From positions 124,001 to 188,000 of the forward strand of contig OZ257147.1 in the NCBI GenBank assembly GCA_965279285.1: a DNA stretch of 64,000 nucleotides, given 5' to 3'. Position numbers and translations under genes: made by a program. Shown in pieces: positions 1-11,800 of this stretch (its first letter is position 1; each line of letters starts with the position of its first letter). The notes beneath the pieces were generated by a model. The model worked only from the letters and a program-made list of their open reading frames with translations. It did no database searches and had not been told where the DNA came from. Origin of the DNA: G965279335 sp965279285. Lineage in GTDB: Bacteria > Pseudomonadota > Gammaproteobacteria > DSM-16500.

Positions 1-1165
1 CGAAGAAATTAATCAAGTTATAGAAAAATGTAAAATCCTTAATAAATTTTCTGAGGAAGACAATAAAAAATCGGCCAATATTGATGGTAACACTAAAAAT
101 AATCAAAAAAGACTCAAGCCGGTGTATGACCAAAATTTTATTATTCGTGCATTAGTTCATGCTTATGTTATTGCAGGCAAAGCTTATTATGGAAAAATTG
201 GCCAAAGCGAAAGAGACGATAATTATCTAAACGCTTTAAAGGCTTTTAATAGCATACTTGAATTAGCAAATAGTGACTTTAGAGTAGTAGATAAAGATAA
301 TAAAGAATGTTTCTCTACTGGTAATAAGAGTGAACAGCCTAAGAATCAATCGTATTACTTTGCATTATCAGCTGAGCCACTTGCTCTTTGTTATAGCGGA
401 CTGACATTTAGCGCAAAAAAGAAGCATAACGAAGCCGTTCTATGCCTTATAGAATCTCTTCTAAAAGCACCCGATATTGCTACTCTTGATGATGGTTTTG
501 CATACACCGTATCTTTATTAAGCCAGCAGATAGATGACAATATTAGAGGTGGTAAAGCGCACGTGTTTGAGAGCTACAAAACCGCATTAAATAAGTTGCA
601 TTTTGAAGAAGAAGCTTTTATTGGCGAGAATCTGAAAAAACTTCCTTATGAGCTTAATAAACTAGCGTTTGAAAAATTGAATAGAGCAATAGCAACCAAA
701 CCATCAAGCCCACCGTTATTGAACCATCGTGGATGGGTACTGTTAGCTATCGCAAAAGATACTAACAACGTACAACTCACATCTGATGCTTTAGACGATT
801 TTAACCATGCTATCGAAAATGATATGAATCCACGTAAAACTTATCCATTAGCCAGAGCAGGCCGAGGCATTGCTTTATATAGATTATATAAGGCGGGTAA
901 AAAACAGCAGGGAGAATGTTTAGAAGATTTAATCATTGCTGATACTTTTTTGAGAAAAACACCAGAAATATCAACCAGTAGATCATATGGCACGGGATTT
1001 ATTCAAAATGAAGTTAAAAAAACTTTAGATGAATTAAAACGACAAAGCGCTCCTGACTCAATATCTTTTTTTAGGATTCCACCTCAACTGGAAAAACAAA
1101 AGCAAAATGACTCAGGCAATCATAAGGAGGAAAAGATCAACAAAACTCCCTCTTCTAAGCACTAA
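1..1165 (+). CDS. TPR-like protein, 3' part (runs off the left edge)
   Basis: The reading frame is open from the first bases of the window, so the GTG at 122 is probably an internal codon and the true start lies outside. The visible part is all-helical and Lys/Glu-rich. In its second half it has short repeats of TPR character: alternating Ala/Leu/Tyr helices around an NHRGWVLLAIA stretch, then a DALDDFNHAIE stretch, then an ARAGRGIALYRLY stretch. The last 40 residues are a polar Lys/Gln-rich tail. There is no signal peptide or catalytic motif in what can be seen. It ends about 60 bp before a giant TPR/NB-ARC gene on the same strand, so the two may be co-transcribed. Function is not recognised; a protein-interaction role is inferred only from the repeat character. 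Confidence 0.6.
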   Translation, partial: EEINQVIEKCKILNKFSEEDNKKSANIDGNTKNNQKRLKPVYDQNFIIRALVHAYVIAGKAYYGKIGQSERDDNYLNALKAFNSILELANSDFRVVDKDNKECFSTGNKSEQPKNQSYYFALSAEPLALCYSGLTFSAKKKHNEAVLCLIESLLKAPDIATLDDGFAYTVSLLSQQIDDNIRGGKAHVFESYKTALNKLHFEEEAFIGENLKKLPYELNKLAFEKLNRAIATKPSSPPLLNHRGWVLLAIAKDTNNVQLTSDALDDFNHAIENDMNPRKTYPLARAGRGIALYRLYKAGKKQQGECLEDLIIADTFLRKTPEISTSRSYGTGFIQNEVKKTLDELKRQSAPDSISFFRIPPQLEKQKQNDSGNHKEEKINKTPSSKH

Positions 1166-1226
1166 TTTTTTTAATACTCTTAAAAGCATGCAGTGAAAAT
1201 TTATTTATATCCAGGAGGAGTTGATA

Positions 1227-4200
1227 ATGTTTTCAATAACTTCATTTTTTACTGCAAAGACAAAGACGGAGCCCGCTTTAACAAAAATTAGAGCTTCTAT
1301 CCCAAGTTCAGAGTCTTTTGATATAATGATGGGCCGTTTTGGCGCTGAAGCAGTTGACACCTTACGCGCAGAAGGTGATACGTGCTTACAGCAAGCTGAA
1401 CAAGAAAAAAAAGAACAACAAACCCATCAAGCCTATGAATGTTGCATGCATGCTGTATTTTATTATCAAGCAGCTGGTGTATTGGCACAACAGCATGAGT
1501 TGAAAAAGGAACATGCAGTTATTTTGCAGGCATTAAATACTGTCGATCAACGTTTTCCAATCCTAGCGTTTGAGTCTGCTCTATCATCTCCTGTTGCAGC
1601 TAATAAAACACTAGATCTGCAACGAGTACAAAAAAATCCTCACAAAGAAAAGCTTGCAACAATCCGTCAATGGGCAAAGGATCAATTGGAACGTTATCAA
1701 TCACAAGCATGGTCTGCATTTGCAAAAACAGTGTTGCCGGTCGTGTCAGTATTAACAGCTTCTTTAAAAAATAAACAGATTTGTTTTGAAGAGCATGCCG
1801 TAAAAGGTGATGGCAATTGTGGATTTACAGCGTTAGCAACCAATCGTGCTGAAGTGGTTGCTCTGTTTCTCGATTGCGCCGCCCAGGCAGAAACTAGAAA
1901 ATTTCTAGCACCCGAAATTAAAGCCTTGTTGCGTGAAAATCGTCAGTTGTCACTGCACACTGAACAAACCCGCAAACTGTTCGCTGAGTGGGATGCATTA
2001 GATAACAAAAATGATGAGTTGGTAAGAAGTGTCAATGATCAACTAGAACAATTTTCAGCAGATGCTAAATCGCCATTTACTTTCCATCGTCAGGGATTAG
2101 AGGGGTTAATTAAATTACTCACAACTTCTTCAGAGCCATCTCAGCAAAAATCGCTACGTGATTTGCAACAGTTTCAATTACGGTTATCTCAGCTTCATGA
2201 ACAATTAGATGTATGTTGTGCCAGCATAGAATTATTTTATCGTTATGTGCAGCAGAGCTTAGGCGGTACGGAATGGTTGGGTTACCGTAGCGCTTTATTG
2301 TTTGCGCGTTTAAAAAATTACAGCGTGTATATTTTTCATCAACCGTATGCTAAGCACTCCGATATTACATTATTGGAAAAGCACGAGAGTGCAAACGCCA
2401 TCAATACTTTCTATTTATTACATACGGGTCGTTACACCCATTACAATATATTGACAGAAACAAACGTGCCGCTTGCTAAAGATTCTAAAGAGACGTTGAA
2501 AGAAAAGCTACTAACCATGCAAGGTATTTATCAAGCAGTGAGTTTAAAATTAAAAGAATTGTTAAGTAGTATCATTGCAGAAAGCATTGCGGATTACCAT
2601 GTTTTAACTAAACAGCATCCACCTTGTGATTATACTTTTATTGCTTTAGGTTCTTTAGCCAGAGAAGCCATTACGCCATACTCTGATCTCGAGTTTGGTT
2701 TGTTAATAGAAGACAAACAAGACAAAGCAAGCAATGAAAAAAATAAAAGTTATTTTCGCAATCTTTGCCGTTTGATTAATCTAAAGTTATTAGCTTTAGG
2801 TGAAACGCCAGCTAATACCTTAAACATTAAGATGCCAACACTGGATGGCAAAGTCATTCCTAATCCCATTCCCAAAGGAATTTGTTTTGATGCCTGTGTT
2901 GATGGCGGATATAAAAACCCCTTGGGCAAATGGGATGATGTAAAGGGTGAGTTGATTTTTGAGTTGATCGGTACACCAACAGAACTCGCCGATTATCAAC
3001 AAGAACACTACTACCAAAAAGCTGATGAAAAAAATAATCAACTTGCCAGAAAGCTGGTCAGTGAACCTTTATTGTCTAGTTCTTTGACCCAAACGCGTTT
3101 ACTTATTTCAGGTCAAGCAAGTAAGTTGCTAATTAATACTACTAAAGAGCAGCAAGCCAGTGATTCCTTGTTAATTCAGTATCAGCAAAAAGTAACAGAT
3201 TATTTAAAACAATCGGCTACGCAGTTGTGGGGTAATTCACTGCCTGCTACCTTTTCTTTTAGTAGACACCAAGCAAAAGCTTTGGACTTATTAATGGCCG
3301 ATCTGGCTCGATTTCGTGTGCGTTTTGGTAAACAAGAAAAGAGCAGCCGCAGTTATTCGGTGAAGCACGATTTTTATCGTTTGCTCGATATGATCTTCGA
3401 TCAACTGGCTTTATATTATGACATTCCTACACACAGTTTATGGGATCAGTTAAAAACCTTATCGCAAGTAACGGATAAACGCCCTGCTTTATTTTCTTCA
3501 CAAGCACAGGCCAATTTATTAAAAGCGATTGATCGCGCTACTGAATATCGTTTAGCTGCTTATTTAGCATTAGGAGAGCAAAGTGAAAGTGAAGAGCTTA
3601 CTAATGATTATCAAATTGTATTGAAAGGCCAACAAACTACAAATGCTAAAGTATTTTATTTGCCAGCCAAACAAGTGTATGAATTGTATGACAGCTTAAT
3701 TTTATTATGGCAGGCTGCGAAATGGTTTTGTGAAAGTCGAGGCAGTGAGAATGCTTTTATGCATTCCTCCTTGCATGATTTTTCGAGTGCAGCACCGTGG
3801 GTGGAAGCGCAAAGAACTTTGTTGTTACAAGGTCCTGCGCAAGCACTGCAACAATTAAGTTCAGTATTGAGTGAAAATGAAACACATGACAACAAAACTA
3901 CTCAACAAAAGATTCATCCAATCGAACAAGCCTTAACGCTGCAAGTAAAAGGCTCTGCTTATATGGAAAGCGGTCGTGCTTTAGCAGAAGCACAACACTG
4001 CTTTGAACATGCGCAACTGCTATTTGAGCAAACTAGTAACCAGGAAAAAAATAAACTCTATAACGGCGAAGCAATTAACGGTCATTTAAGTCTTGCTAAA
4101 ATTTATTGGCGACAAAGCAGATCGCCTGAAGCGCAACAACAATTGGCTAAAGCTAAAATAATTTTAGAAACTTATTTTAGTCTGCGGCATCCTTATTATG

Positions 4201-7200
4201 CCGCTTATCAAAACACTGCTGTTTTATTACAAGAAGCACCTGGAAATTTACCAGCTTTATCATTATTAAATAAAAACTGGCACGTACCATCGGATAACAA
4301 ACAATACTTTGTAGGTCGCGCTGAAAGTTTAGAGAAGTTAGAGCAACATTTTAAATTCGTACAAGCAGGAACCAAACAATGTTTCATTAGTACTATTTCA
4401 GGTTTAGGAGGTATTGGTAAAACCCAACTTGCGGTTAGATTTATCAATGACCCAAAAAATACTTATAGTTTACGTTTATGGTTTCGTGGCGAACAAGAGA
4501 TTACCTTATTACAAGACTATATCGATTTTGCGCAATTATTTCAGTTGGTAGCGGAAGGCGAACGAGTATCACAAGATAAAATCATCCGCCGCGTCAAAGA
4601 ATATTTAGAAGCGCATCCCAATTGGCTAGCTGTGTATGATAATGCTTTGGATTATCAAGCGGTCAAACGTTTTCTGCCAAGCCATGGTGGGCATATAGTG
4701 CTTACTACGCGCTCTTCGAGAGAAAAGCTTAAAAAAGAATTGGATGAAGCAAAGGATGAAAAAAATGCTGAGCAACTATTGGTATTACCATTAGCGATTG
4801 AAAAATTTAACAAAGAAGAAGCGCTGTACTATCTAAAAACCTATACAGGTCGTGTCGGTGCTGATGAAGAAAAAGCGATGAATGAATTAGCGGAGAAAGT
4901 TGATTATTTACCGCTGGCTCTCGCCCAAGCAGCGGCTTATATCAAGCGTTGTGGCTTAACAACTGCTGATTATTTAGAGCGCTACAAGACTAGCTATCAA
5001 AAACTGTTAGAGTCTAAATTATTACCAGCGGATAGTACTGATCGAGATAAAGATAAAATTATTAAAACAGTAGCCACTACATGGGAAGCCAGCTTACAAG
5101 CGATAAGAGAAGAAGAAGCCAGAGAACGCAAAGCAAACTCAGTAACATCAAATCAGCAGTCAATTGCAATCATGTTATTGCAAGCTATGAGCTATCTAGA
5201 TGCGGATCAGATTCCACAATCTCTATTAGCGCAATGGTTACACGTCACACATTTGGTAGAAGAAAAAGACACCGTCAACCAACTAAAAATAACATTAGAT
5301 CGTTTAGAAGGATATTCGTTAATTCAAAAAGATCACAAAGATCAAATCGAAATGATCAACATCCATCGTTTAGTGCAAACCATAATAAGAGATAGAGGGT
5401 TAGTGGATGCTGAAAAAGTAATATTACAAAACAATAAAACAAAAATTATTAACAATGATACAAAACAAGATGCAAAGTTGACTACAGATCAGTCACTAGC
5501 TTTAATAAAACAACCACCTGCTAAGTCTCATCCCAGCATACTACCAACATCATCTGCCATGATGGAAAATACATTGCCTATGATAATAGAGTTATTAGGT
5601 GACGATGCTAAAGACAAAGCTAATCATCATTGGGTACGTGTTTGTACGCTCATTGCTTTTACACGCGCCAAACAACACATTGATCGAAGAACGCAAACAG
5701 AACTTGAACGCGCTGCAGAACAATACAAACAAGCACGTCGATTATTTGGACAAACAGATGTGAAAACGACTATAGTACCCTTACGTGAAGCTATTAAAAT
5801 TTATAGCAGCTATGGCAATAGTTATAGTGGTGAGCTTTGTGATAGTTATTTAGATCTCGCGCTATTGCTACACGCACAAAATAATTCAAAAAATGAAGAA
5901 GATGCAAAGGAATGTTTAGAAAAAGCAAAAAAAGCATTAGAGAAATCTTATGGAATAGCGGATGCTCGCCACAGTCGTTATGCAGATGTTGTCTGGTATT
6001 TAAAACACCAAGGCGCATTTGCAGTTAAACAACTTCCACGTTTTGATGTTTGGCATTTACCGAATAATAATGAACAATACTTTACCGGTCGTAAATCATT
6101 ATTAGAAATTTTAAATAAACAACATCAACCCGATCAAGCAGATAAACCTATTGTGCTTAGCGCCGTATCAGGATTAGGCGGTGTCGGTAAAACGCAATTA
6201 GCTATTTATTATCTTTATCATGCCCAACATCGCTATAACTTACGCGCTTGGTTTCGTGCTGAAAATTCTACAGTGCTCTTAATGGATTATCGTATGTTTG
6301 CTCAGGAATATGGTTTGATTCCTATCGAAGAAAAAACCTCATCAACAGAAATAATTGCAGCAGTAAAGCGTTATTTAGAAACACATACCGATTGGTTAGC
6401 AGTGTATGACAATGCAGGGTTGCGCGATGAAATAAGAGAATTTTTACCGACTCAAGGTGGACAAGTGGTTGTCACCACACGACGACAAGAGTGGCGTGAC
6501 GTTGGTATGAGAGTGGAAGTAGATGTGTTTACACAAGAAGAAGCAATTGATTATTTAAAAACACTTACCTGCATTCAAGATCAAGAATCGGTAATGGCGG
6601 ATCTTGCTAAAGCATTAGGTTATTTACCATTGGCACTAAATCAAGCTGGTGTTTATATCAGAAAACAAAAAATCACCATTCAACAATATTTGCAAAATTA
6701 CTATCAATGTGCTGCTAAGGTATTAGAGAATCGTTCACAAATACCTACCGAAGATAGCAACACTGACACAGTATCAAGTACATGGCAGATCAGCTTGCAA
6801 GCGATTGAAGCAGATGAAAAAAGAAATGGCGAACCGCACTTAAGCCTTCCTGTTTTGCAAGCGATGGCGCATTTGCATGCGGAAAATATTTCTCGAAACC
6901 ATCTAGAGAAATGGTTGCAAGAGTACAAGTTAGTAGCTGACCAAGCTTCAGCGCAGTTAGCTTTGGATAAAGTTATTCAACATTTATCAGATTACTCGTT
7001 AATTTATGTAGATGTTAATCGTAAAATGGTAAGTGTTCATCGACTAGTGCAACAAGTGATTAGGCAAAATTTATTTTTTTTACAAAAGAATAATATGTAT
7101 GTAACTTACACCGAAGAAAAGAATTTGTGTACGTTTTATGATATGTCATCAGTAGAAATTTTAACTACTTTGGGGGTAAGTGCAAATTTAGAATTCCAGC

Positions 7201-8708
7201 GAGAGACTCCAATATTAGTCAATGACAAACAGAAGCGTGATTTATTTTTACATATGCGAGTGTTATTTAAGTATTTGGATGAGTGCAAAATACTAACAAA
7301 AGAATCAAAAATATCACTAGCACTCTTAGCTGATAATATTGGATATATACTTGCAGAGATATTGCTTGCTCCGATTAAAGCTAAAAAATACTATGAACGT
7401 GCGCTGTTTATATTTAAAGAAAGTTATACTTCAGGTCACTTGCAGCTGTCATTAACTGAGCTCGCGCTAGCCAATACCCATGGTGATTTAGGCGATATAA
7501 TAACTAAAAAAAATATACTTGAGCGCCTTTTAATAATGCAAGAAGTTTGTATTGACCCTCACCCAGGAATGATAGGATTAATATCGGAAAATCTTGCTAA
7601 TGCCTACTTAGCTTTAGGGGATGCAAAGAAAGCAAAGAATTTATTGGAGCCCGCCTTATCTATTTTTGAAGAAGCTTTTGGTAAAGATCATTGGCAGATA
7701 GCTATACCATTGACAAATCTTGCGAATATCTATGGCGAGCTGGGTATAACACTAAAACAAAAAGAATTACTAGAGCGTGCTTTGCAAATTCAAAAAAATC
7801 ATGGTTGCTTAATTCATCGCGCCACAGCAAAAATATTACATAGTCTTGGCCATGTTTATAGGGCGTTGGGCGATAGTAAAAAAATGAAAGATATACTTGA
7901 GTGTGCTTTAGAGATTAAAGAAAAGTATGTTGCAAAAGATCATATCTGGCTAGCAGTAACCATTGCTGCTCTTGCATCAGCTTACTCAGACTTAGGTGAT
8001 CATATAACAGCAGTAAACATGTTTGAGCGAGCATTGAAAATAGAAGAGGCTCATTATGTTGCTCGGCCTTATCAAATAGCAGCTACTTTAAATGGGCTTG
8101 CTATCACCCATGCTTATGGTTTAGGTGATCAGATTAAAGCAATAGATTTTCTTAAACGAGCTTTAGACTTACAAAAAGCTTATTATGTTGATAAAGACCA
8201 ATGGCAAATGGCCGTGACTTTATCTAATCTTGCTAATGCTTATGGAGCTTTAGGTGATGCAAAAAAGCAAAGAGATTTACTTATGGACGCATTAGTTGTT
8301 GAGGAAGCTTATTTTGGAGAAAATCATTATAAGGTTGGAATAACGGTTTTTAATATCGCTGTAGCATATTTAAGATTAATGAATTTGGGTTTGGCGCAAA
8401 ATTTTGTTGACCGAGCTTATTGTATTTTTGAGGATGCGCAACATCCTTACCTAGAAAAAGCTCAGTCTTTAATTAAAGAATTGAAGTTTTTAAAGATTCT
8501 CATACAGCATCAATCTATTGTATATGACGTGCTAGAACTCGGATTTAATAAGACAAGTTTAGTAACTAAGGGAATGGCTGGAATTGGAGCTGCAATAGGT
8601 TTTTTTGCTACAGGAGGCGTTGGTGGTTTAGCGGTTGGTGCATTTGCAGGAGTGGGTGGCAAATTCCTTGCAGAGCAAATGAAAAATTGTTGTTTTCGAC
8701 CAAAATAA
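1227..8708 (+). CDS. Giant OTU protease - nucleotidyltransferase - double NB-ARC - TPR protein
   Basis: A 2493-residue multidomain protein. The ATG at 1227 is chosen over an in-frame TTG at 1221 because AGGAGGAG lies at the right distance. Domains in order: a helical region (about 20-165); an OTU-like cysteine protease with GDGNCGF around Asp195/Cys198 and a possible catalytic His405 in a THYN motif; a DUF294/GlnD-like nucleotidyltransferase with GSLARE and Ser-Asp487-Leu-Glu489 (475-490); helical repeats; NB-ARC 1 with Walker A GLGGIGKT (1059-1066), Walker B-like VYDN (Asp1138), TTR and an IHRLVQ motif; a linker with TPRs; NB-ARC 2 with GLGGVGKT (1649-1656), VYDN (Asp1728) and VHRLVQ; about ten kinesin-light-chain-like TPRs (about 2030-2440); and a Gly/Ala-rich hydrophobic C-terminus (about 2447-2480) that could insert in a membrane. 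STAND ATPases of this build act as switches: the TPRs sense, the NB-ARC oligomerises, the N-terminal enzyme acts. Target is unknown: host ubiquitin conjugates (effector) or phage (Avs-like) are both possible. Confidence 0.85.
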   Translation: MFSITSFFTAKTKTEPALTKIRASIPSSESFDIMMGRFGAEAVDTLRAEGDTCLQQAEQEKKEQQTHQAYECCMHAVFYYQAAGVLAQQHELKKEHAVILQALNTVDQRFPILAFESALSSPVAANKTLDLQRVQKNPHKEKLATIRQWAKDQLERYQSQAWSAFAKTVLPVVSVLTASLKNKQICFEEHAVKGDGNCGFTALATNRAEVVALFLDCAAQAETRKFLAPEIKALLRENRQLSLHTEQTRKLFAEWDALDNKNDELVRSVNDQLEQFSADAKSPFTFHRQGLEGLIKLLTTSSEPSQQKSLRDLQQFQLRLSQLHEQLDVCCASIELFYRYVQQSLGGTEWLGYRSALLFARLKNYSVYIFHQPYAKHSDITLLEKHESANAINTFYLLHTGRYTHYNILTETNVPLAKDSKETLKEKLLTMQGIYQAVSLKLKELLSSIIAESIADYHVLTKQHPPCDYTFIALGSLAREAITPYSDLEFGLLIEDKQDKASNEKNKSYFRNLCRLINLKLLALGETPANTLNIKMPTLDGKVIPNPIPKGICFDACVDGGYKNPLGKWDDVKGELIFELIGTPTELADYQQEHYYQKADEKNNQLARKLVSEPLLSSSLTQTRLLISGQASKLLINTTKEQQASDSLLIQYQQKVTDYLKQSATQLWGNSLPATFSFSRHQAKALDLLMADLARFRVRFGKQEKSSRSYSVKHDFYRLLDMIFDQLALYYDIPTHSLWDQLKTLSQVTDKRPALFSSQAQANLLKAIDRATEYRLAAYLALGEQSESEELTNDYQIVLKGQQTTNAKVFYLPAKQVYELYDSLILLWQAAKWFCESRGSENAFMHSSLHDFSSAAPWVEAQRTLLLQGPAQALQQLSSVLSENETHDNKTTQQKIHPIEQALTLQVKGSAYMESGRALAEAQHCFEHAQLLFEQTSNQEKNKLYNGEAINGHLSLAKIYWRQSRSPEAQQQLAKAKIILETYFSLRHPYYAAYQNTAVLLQEAPGNLPALSLLNKNWHVPSDNKQYFVGRAESLEKLEQHFKFVQAGTKQCFISTISGLGGIGKTQLAVRFINDPKNTYSLRLWFRGEQEITLLQDYIDFAQLFQLVAEGERVSQDKIIRRVKEYLEAHPNWLAVYDNALDYQAVKRFLPSHGGHIVLTTRSSREKLKKELDEAKDEKNAEQLLVLPLAIEKFNKEEALYYLKTYTGRVGADEEKAMNELAEKVDYLPLALAQAAAYIKRCGLTTADYLERYKTSYQKLLESKLLPADSTDRDKDKIIKTVATTWEASLQAIREEEARERKANSVTSNQQSIAIMLLQAMSYLDADQIPQSLLAQWLHVTHLVEEKDTVNQLKITLDRLEGYSLIQKDHKDQIEMINIHRLVQTIIRDRGLVDAEKVILQNNKTKIINNDTKQDAKLTTDQSLALIKQPPAKSHPSILPTSSAMMENTLPMIIELLGDDAKDKANHHWVRVCTLIAFTRAKQHIDRRTQTELERAAEQYKQARRLFGQTDVKTTIVPLREAIKIYSSYGNSYSGELCDSYLDLALLLHAQNNSKNEEDAKECLEKAKKALEKSYGIADARHSRYADVVWYLKHQGAFAVKQLPRFDVWHLPNNNEQYFTGRKSLLEILNKQHQPDQADKPIVLSAVSGLGGVGKTQLAIYYLYHAQHRYNLRAWFRAENSTVLLMDYRMFAQEYGLIPIEEKTSSTEIIAAVKRYLETHTDWLAVYDNAGLRDEIREFLPTQGGQVVVTTRRQEWRDVGMRVEVDVFTQEEAIDYLKTLTCIQDQESVMADLAKALGYLPLALNQAGVYIRKQKITIQQYLQNYYQCAAKVLENRSQIPTEDSNTDTVSSTWQISLQAIEADEKRNGEPHLSLPVLQAMAHLHAENISRNHLEKWLQEYKLVADQASAQLALDKVIQHLSDYSLIYVDVNRKMVSVHRLVQQVIRQNLFFLQKNNMYVTYTEEKNLCTFYDMSSVEILTTLGVSANLEFQRETPILVNDKQKRDLFLHMRVLFKYLDECKILTKESKISLALLADNIGYILAEILLAPIKAKKYYERALFIFKESYTSGHLQLSLTELALANTHGDLGDIITKKNILERLLIMQEVCIDPHPGMIGLISENLANAYLALGDAKKAKNLLEPALSIFEEAFGKDHWQIAIPLTNLANIYGELGITLKQKELLERALQIQKNHGCLIHRATAKILHSLGHVYRALGDSKKMKDILECALEIKEKYVAKDHIWLAVTIAALASAYSDLGDHITAVNMFERALKIEEAHYVARPYQIAATLNGLAITHAYGLGDQIKAIDFLKRALDLQKAYYVDKDQWQMAVTLSNLANAYGALGDAKKQRDLLMDALVVEEAYFGENHYKVGITVFNIAVAYLRLMNLGLAQNFVDRAYCIFEDAQHPYLEKAQSLIKELKFLKILIQHQSIVYDVLELGFNKTSLVTKGMAGIGAAIGFFATGGVGGLAVGAFAGVGGKFLAEQMKNCCFRPK

Positions 8709-8842
8709 ATTGTGGATCACTAAAGATATACCTGATATCTTAATCAGATAAGAGTGAAGAAAAATTACAAAAAAAAATTAATTGTTATGGAGATAGTGCA
8801 GAAGGTTATTGATAATTGACTTTAGTTTCAGTGAGAATAAAA

Positions 8843-11800
8843 ATGCATTTATTAACTTCCTCAGTAGTAAAAAAATCAACTGCAGCTTCAGAAAAATCTG
8901 CTAATTTCGCTGCTTGTCATTTCTCAGGAAAAGAAACAAGCCAAAAAAATCTACTGGAGTTTGCAAATTGGTACAGCACTACTGCGGTTGAGAATATTAC
9001 TTTTGCACCGTATTCTGCCAATCAATCTGTTAAAGCATTACGTTGCGTTTTTATGCCAGAGAGCAAACAGAGTAAAGATAGTTGTTCATTTGAGAAACAA
9101 TTTACTACTTTAGTTATGTTAAGAAATAGTTGTCAAGCACCTGTGGTTTGTTTTATTGCTTTTGAACCAACCGGCATGGATAACCATTTTATCTTTTGTG
9201 TTTTGGTTAATCGCCAATTGCTGATCGTTAATCCCTTGGGTAATCATTTTCAGGAAAAAAATTACGTTTCTCTTATCAAAGCTGCTAAGACCTGTAATTT
9301 TTCGATAGTGGTTTCCTGCACAGTTTTGCAACGTGATCCTGATGGTTTGGTTTCATGTGGAGTGTTTTCTGCCGAGTTGATGCGGCACATAGCCACACTA
9401 TCAGCAGATGTCATAACAAAAGCATTGACGGATACCAAAGCAGAAAGATGTGAGCTGAAATTAGAAAATAATCAGGTATTGCCGTATGTGATAATAGATA
9501 TTGCTAACACTCCTTTATTGCCAGCATCACTACATGATTTACATACTCTAAAATCGGGTGTGGATTATCAAAATAAAATAGTAGCTATTCGCCATAGCCA
9601 TTTTGCTTTACTAGAGAAAGGTACCAATGCGGCCCAGAGTGAACAAGTGTTGTTTAATCGATTATTGATGGAGCCTGAATTCTTAGATCAACTTTCTACT
9701 GATTCTGTCCATGCTTCGTTGATAAGAAGATTTTCTGCTGTCGATGAGAAGCTGCCAACATCTTTTCCCGTCAATATGCCACTTTCAACAACTCATTCTG
9801 TTACTGCCGGTATACGATCTAAGCAGAATATACCTTTACGAGAAAAGCTTAAATTAGTAACTGGTATTCCAACCAATACAGTGCTTGATGTAATTGTTGA
9901 TTATTGTGCGGGTCGCAGTGATTCTATACTAAAAGAGCACACGCGATTTTTTACTCCTCTAGCAGAGAGAAAACAAGATAAACCGATTCATGTTCAAGAA
10001 GTTGAGGCACTACAAGCAGAAAGCACAAAGAATTACGAATTAGCACAACAACATTCTCAAACCCATTGGGGCTATGAATACTGTTTACGAGCAGCTTTTT
10101 ATTCACAAGTTGCATTTGCCTTAATGAAACAATATGACTTGATAGTTTATAGTGCTGCTATTGTTGAGCAGTTACAAAATATTGAACAAGCTTTCCCGCG
10201 ACTTGCATTTAATGCTTTGCCTTCAGTTTCTGCTGCGGTATCAGCGCCAGAAGCTAAACAAGACATCGTACAAGATTTGTATCTAAATGGTTTGGATAAG
10301 AATTCACATAAAATACAATTATTAGCGATACGCCAATTTGCTCGTGAACAATTAAAAATTTATCAAACTCCCGCTGATTCTAAAACACTAACTGCAGCTG
10401 CACTACAACCACCAACCATGCAGGGTATCTATCAAGTCATCAGTCAAAAAATTAAAGAACTATTTATCACAATAATCTCAGAAAGTGTTGTGCAGTATAA
10501 AAAACTAACTGGTGATTCGCCACCATGTGATTATGCATTTATTGCATTAGGTTCTTTAGCGCGTGAAGAAATTACGCCATATTCAGATTTAGAGTTTGGT
10601 TTGTTGTTAGAAGATAAAGCTAATAAAAAAATAAATGATGAGAATAAAATTTATTTCCGCAATCTCTGTCGGTTGATCAATTTTAAATTATTGGCGTTAG
10701 GTGAAACACCTGCCAATATTTTAAATATTCCCATGCCTGTGGTTGATGGCAATGCTATTGCCAATCCTATTCTTAAAGGCATGTGCTTTGATGCGCGCGT
10801 GCACGGCGGCCATAAAAATCCGTTAGGCAAACGTAATGATACAAAACCAAGCGAGAGAGAGGAAACAATTTTCGAGCTTATTGGTACCCCTAATCAGTTA
10901 GCGTATTATCAAGATGAAATTCATTATAACGAAAAAGGTAAACTAAAAGATGAGCCATTTTTGGCTAGTTCTTTAGTGCAAATGTCTTTGATTGCTGGCG
11001 GTAAAAAAGGAGAATTTCAACTATCATCAGCGTACGGTCAACATTTAATTAATGAGCACCGAGAGGCTGTAGATTACTGCCTGAATGATCGGGTTAACCA
11101 ATTGTGGAATTCCCCAGTTCATTTAGCGCTATACCAAACACGTACCTTGGAATTATTACTCAGCGATATTGAACGGTTTCGTCCTAAGATGGGTAAGATG
11201 GAAGAAGCAGGGCGCAGTTACTCAGTGAAACATGATTTGCTGCGGATATTTGATACTATCTGTGATCATTTGGCACTTTTTTTTCGACTAGATGAAAGAA
11301 GTAGTTGGGATCGTATTATTGTCTTAGCCGAAGCAGTGAATGGACGTCCAGCATTATTTAGTGCAACAGCAAAGCTACATTTATTACAAGCTATCGATAG
11401 TGCGACAAAATGTCGTTTAGCAGCATATTTAAGTTTAGATGAGCAATTTGAAAACGCTATATTAACTAATGATAACCAAGTGGCTTTTAAAGGACATATC
11501 AGTAATAAAGTATTTCATTTGCCCACACAAACTATTTTTCAAATTTACTATACCTTATTTCCTTTCTGGCAAGCGGCTAAGCGTTTTCGCGACACGCGTG
11601 GTAGTGCCAAAGTTTTTCAAGATTCAATGTATAAAGATTTTTATGATGATTCCCTATTTACACAAGGCCAAATTAAGTTATTGCTGGAAGGTCAACCTCA
11701 AGCATTAAATGATTTTAAACAACTAATTGCGCAAGAAGAAAAAAGTCACGATCAAAAATCAGTACCAACAGTAAATCAATCCATTGCACACGCACAGCTT

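Noticed and set aside
5081..5395. 104-codon + strand ORF within the giant OTU gene
   Set aside because: Out-of-frame shadow of NB-ARC coding sequence, very Arg/Ser-rich.
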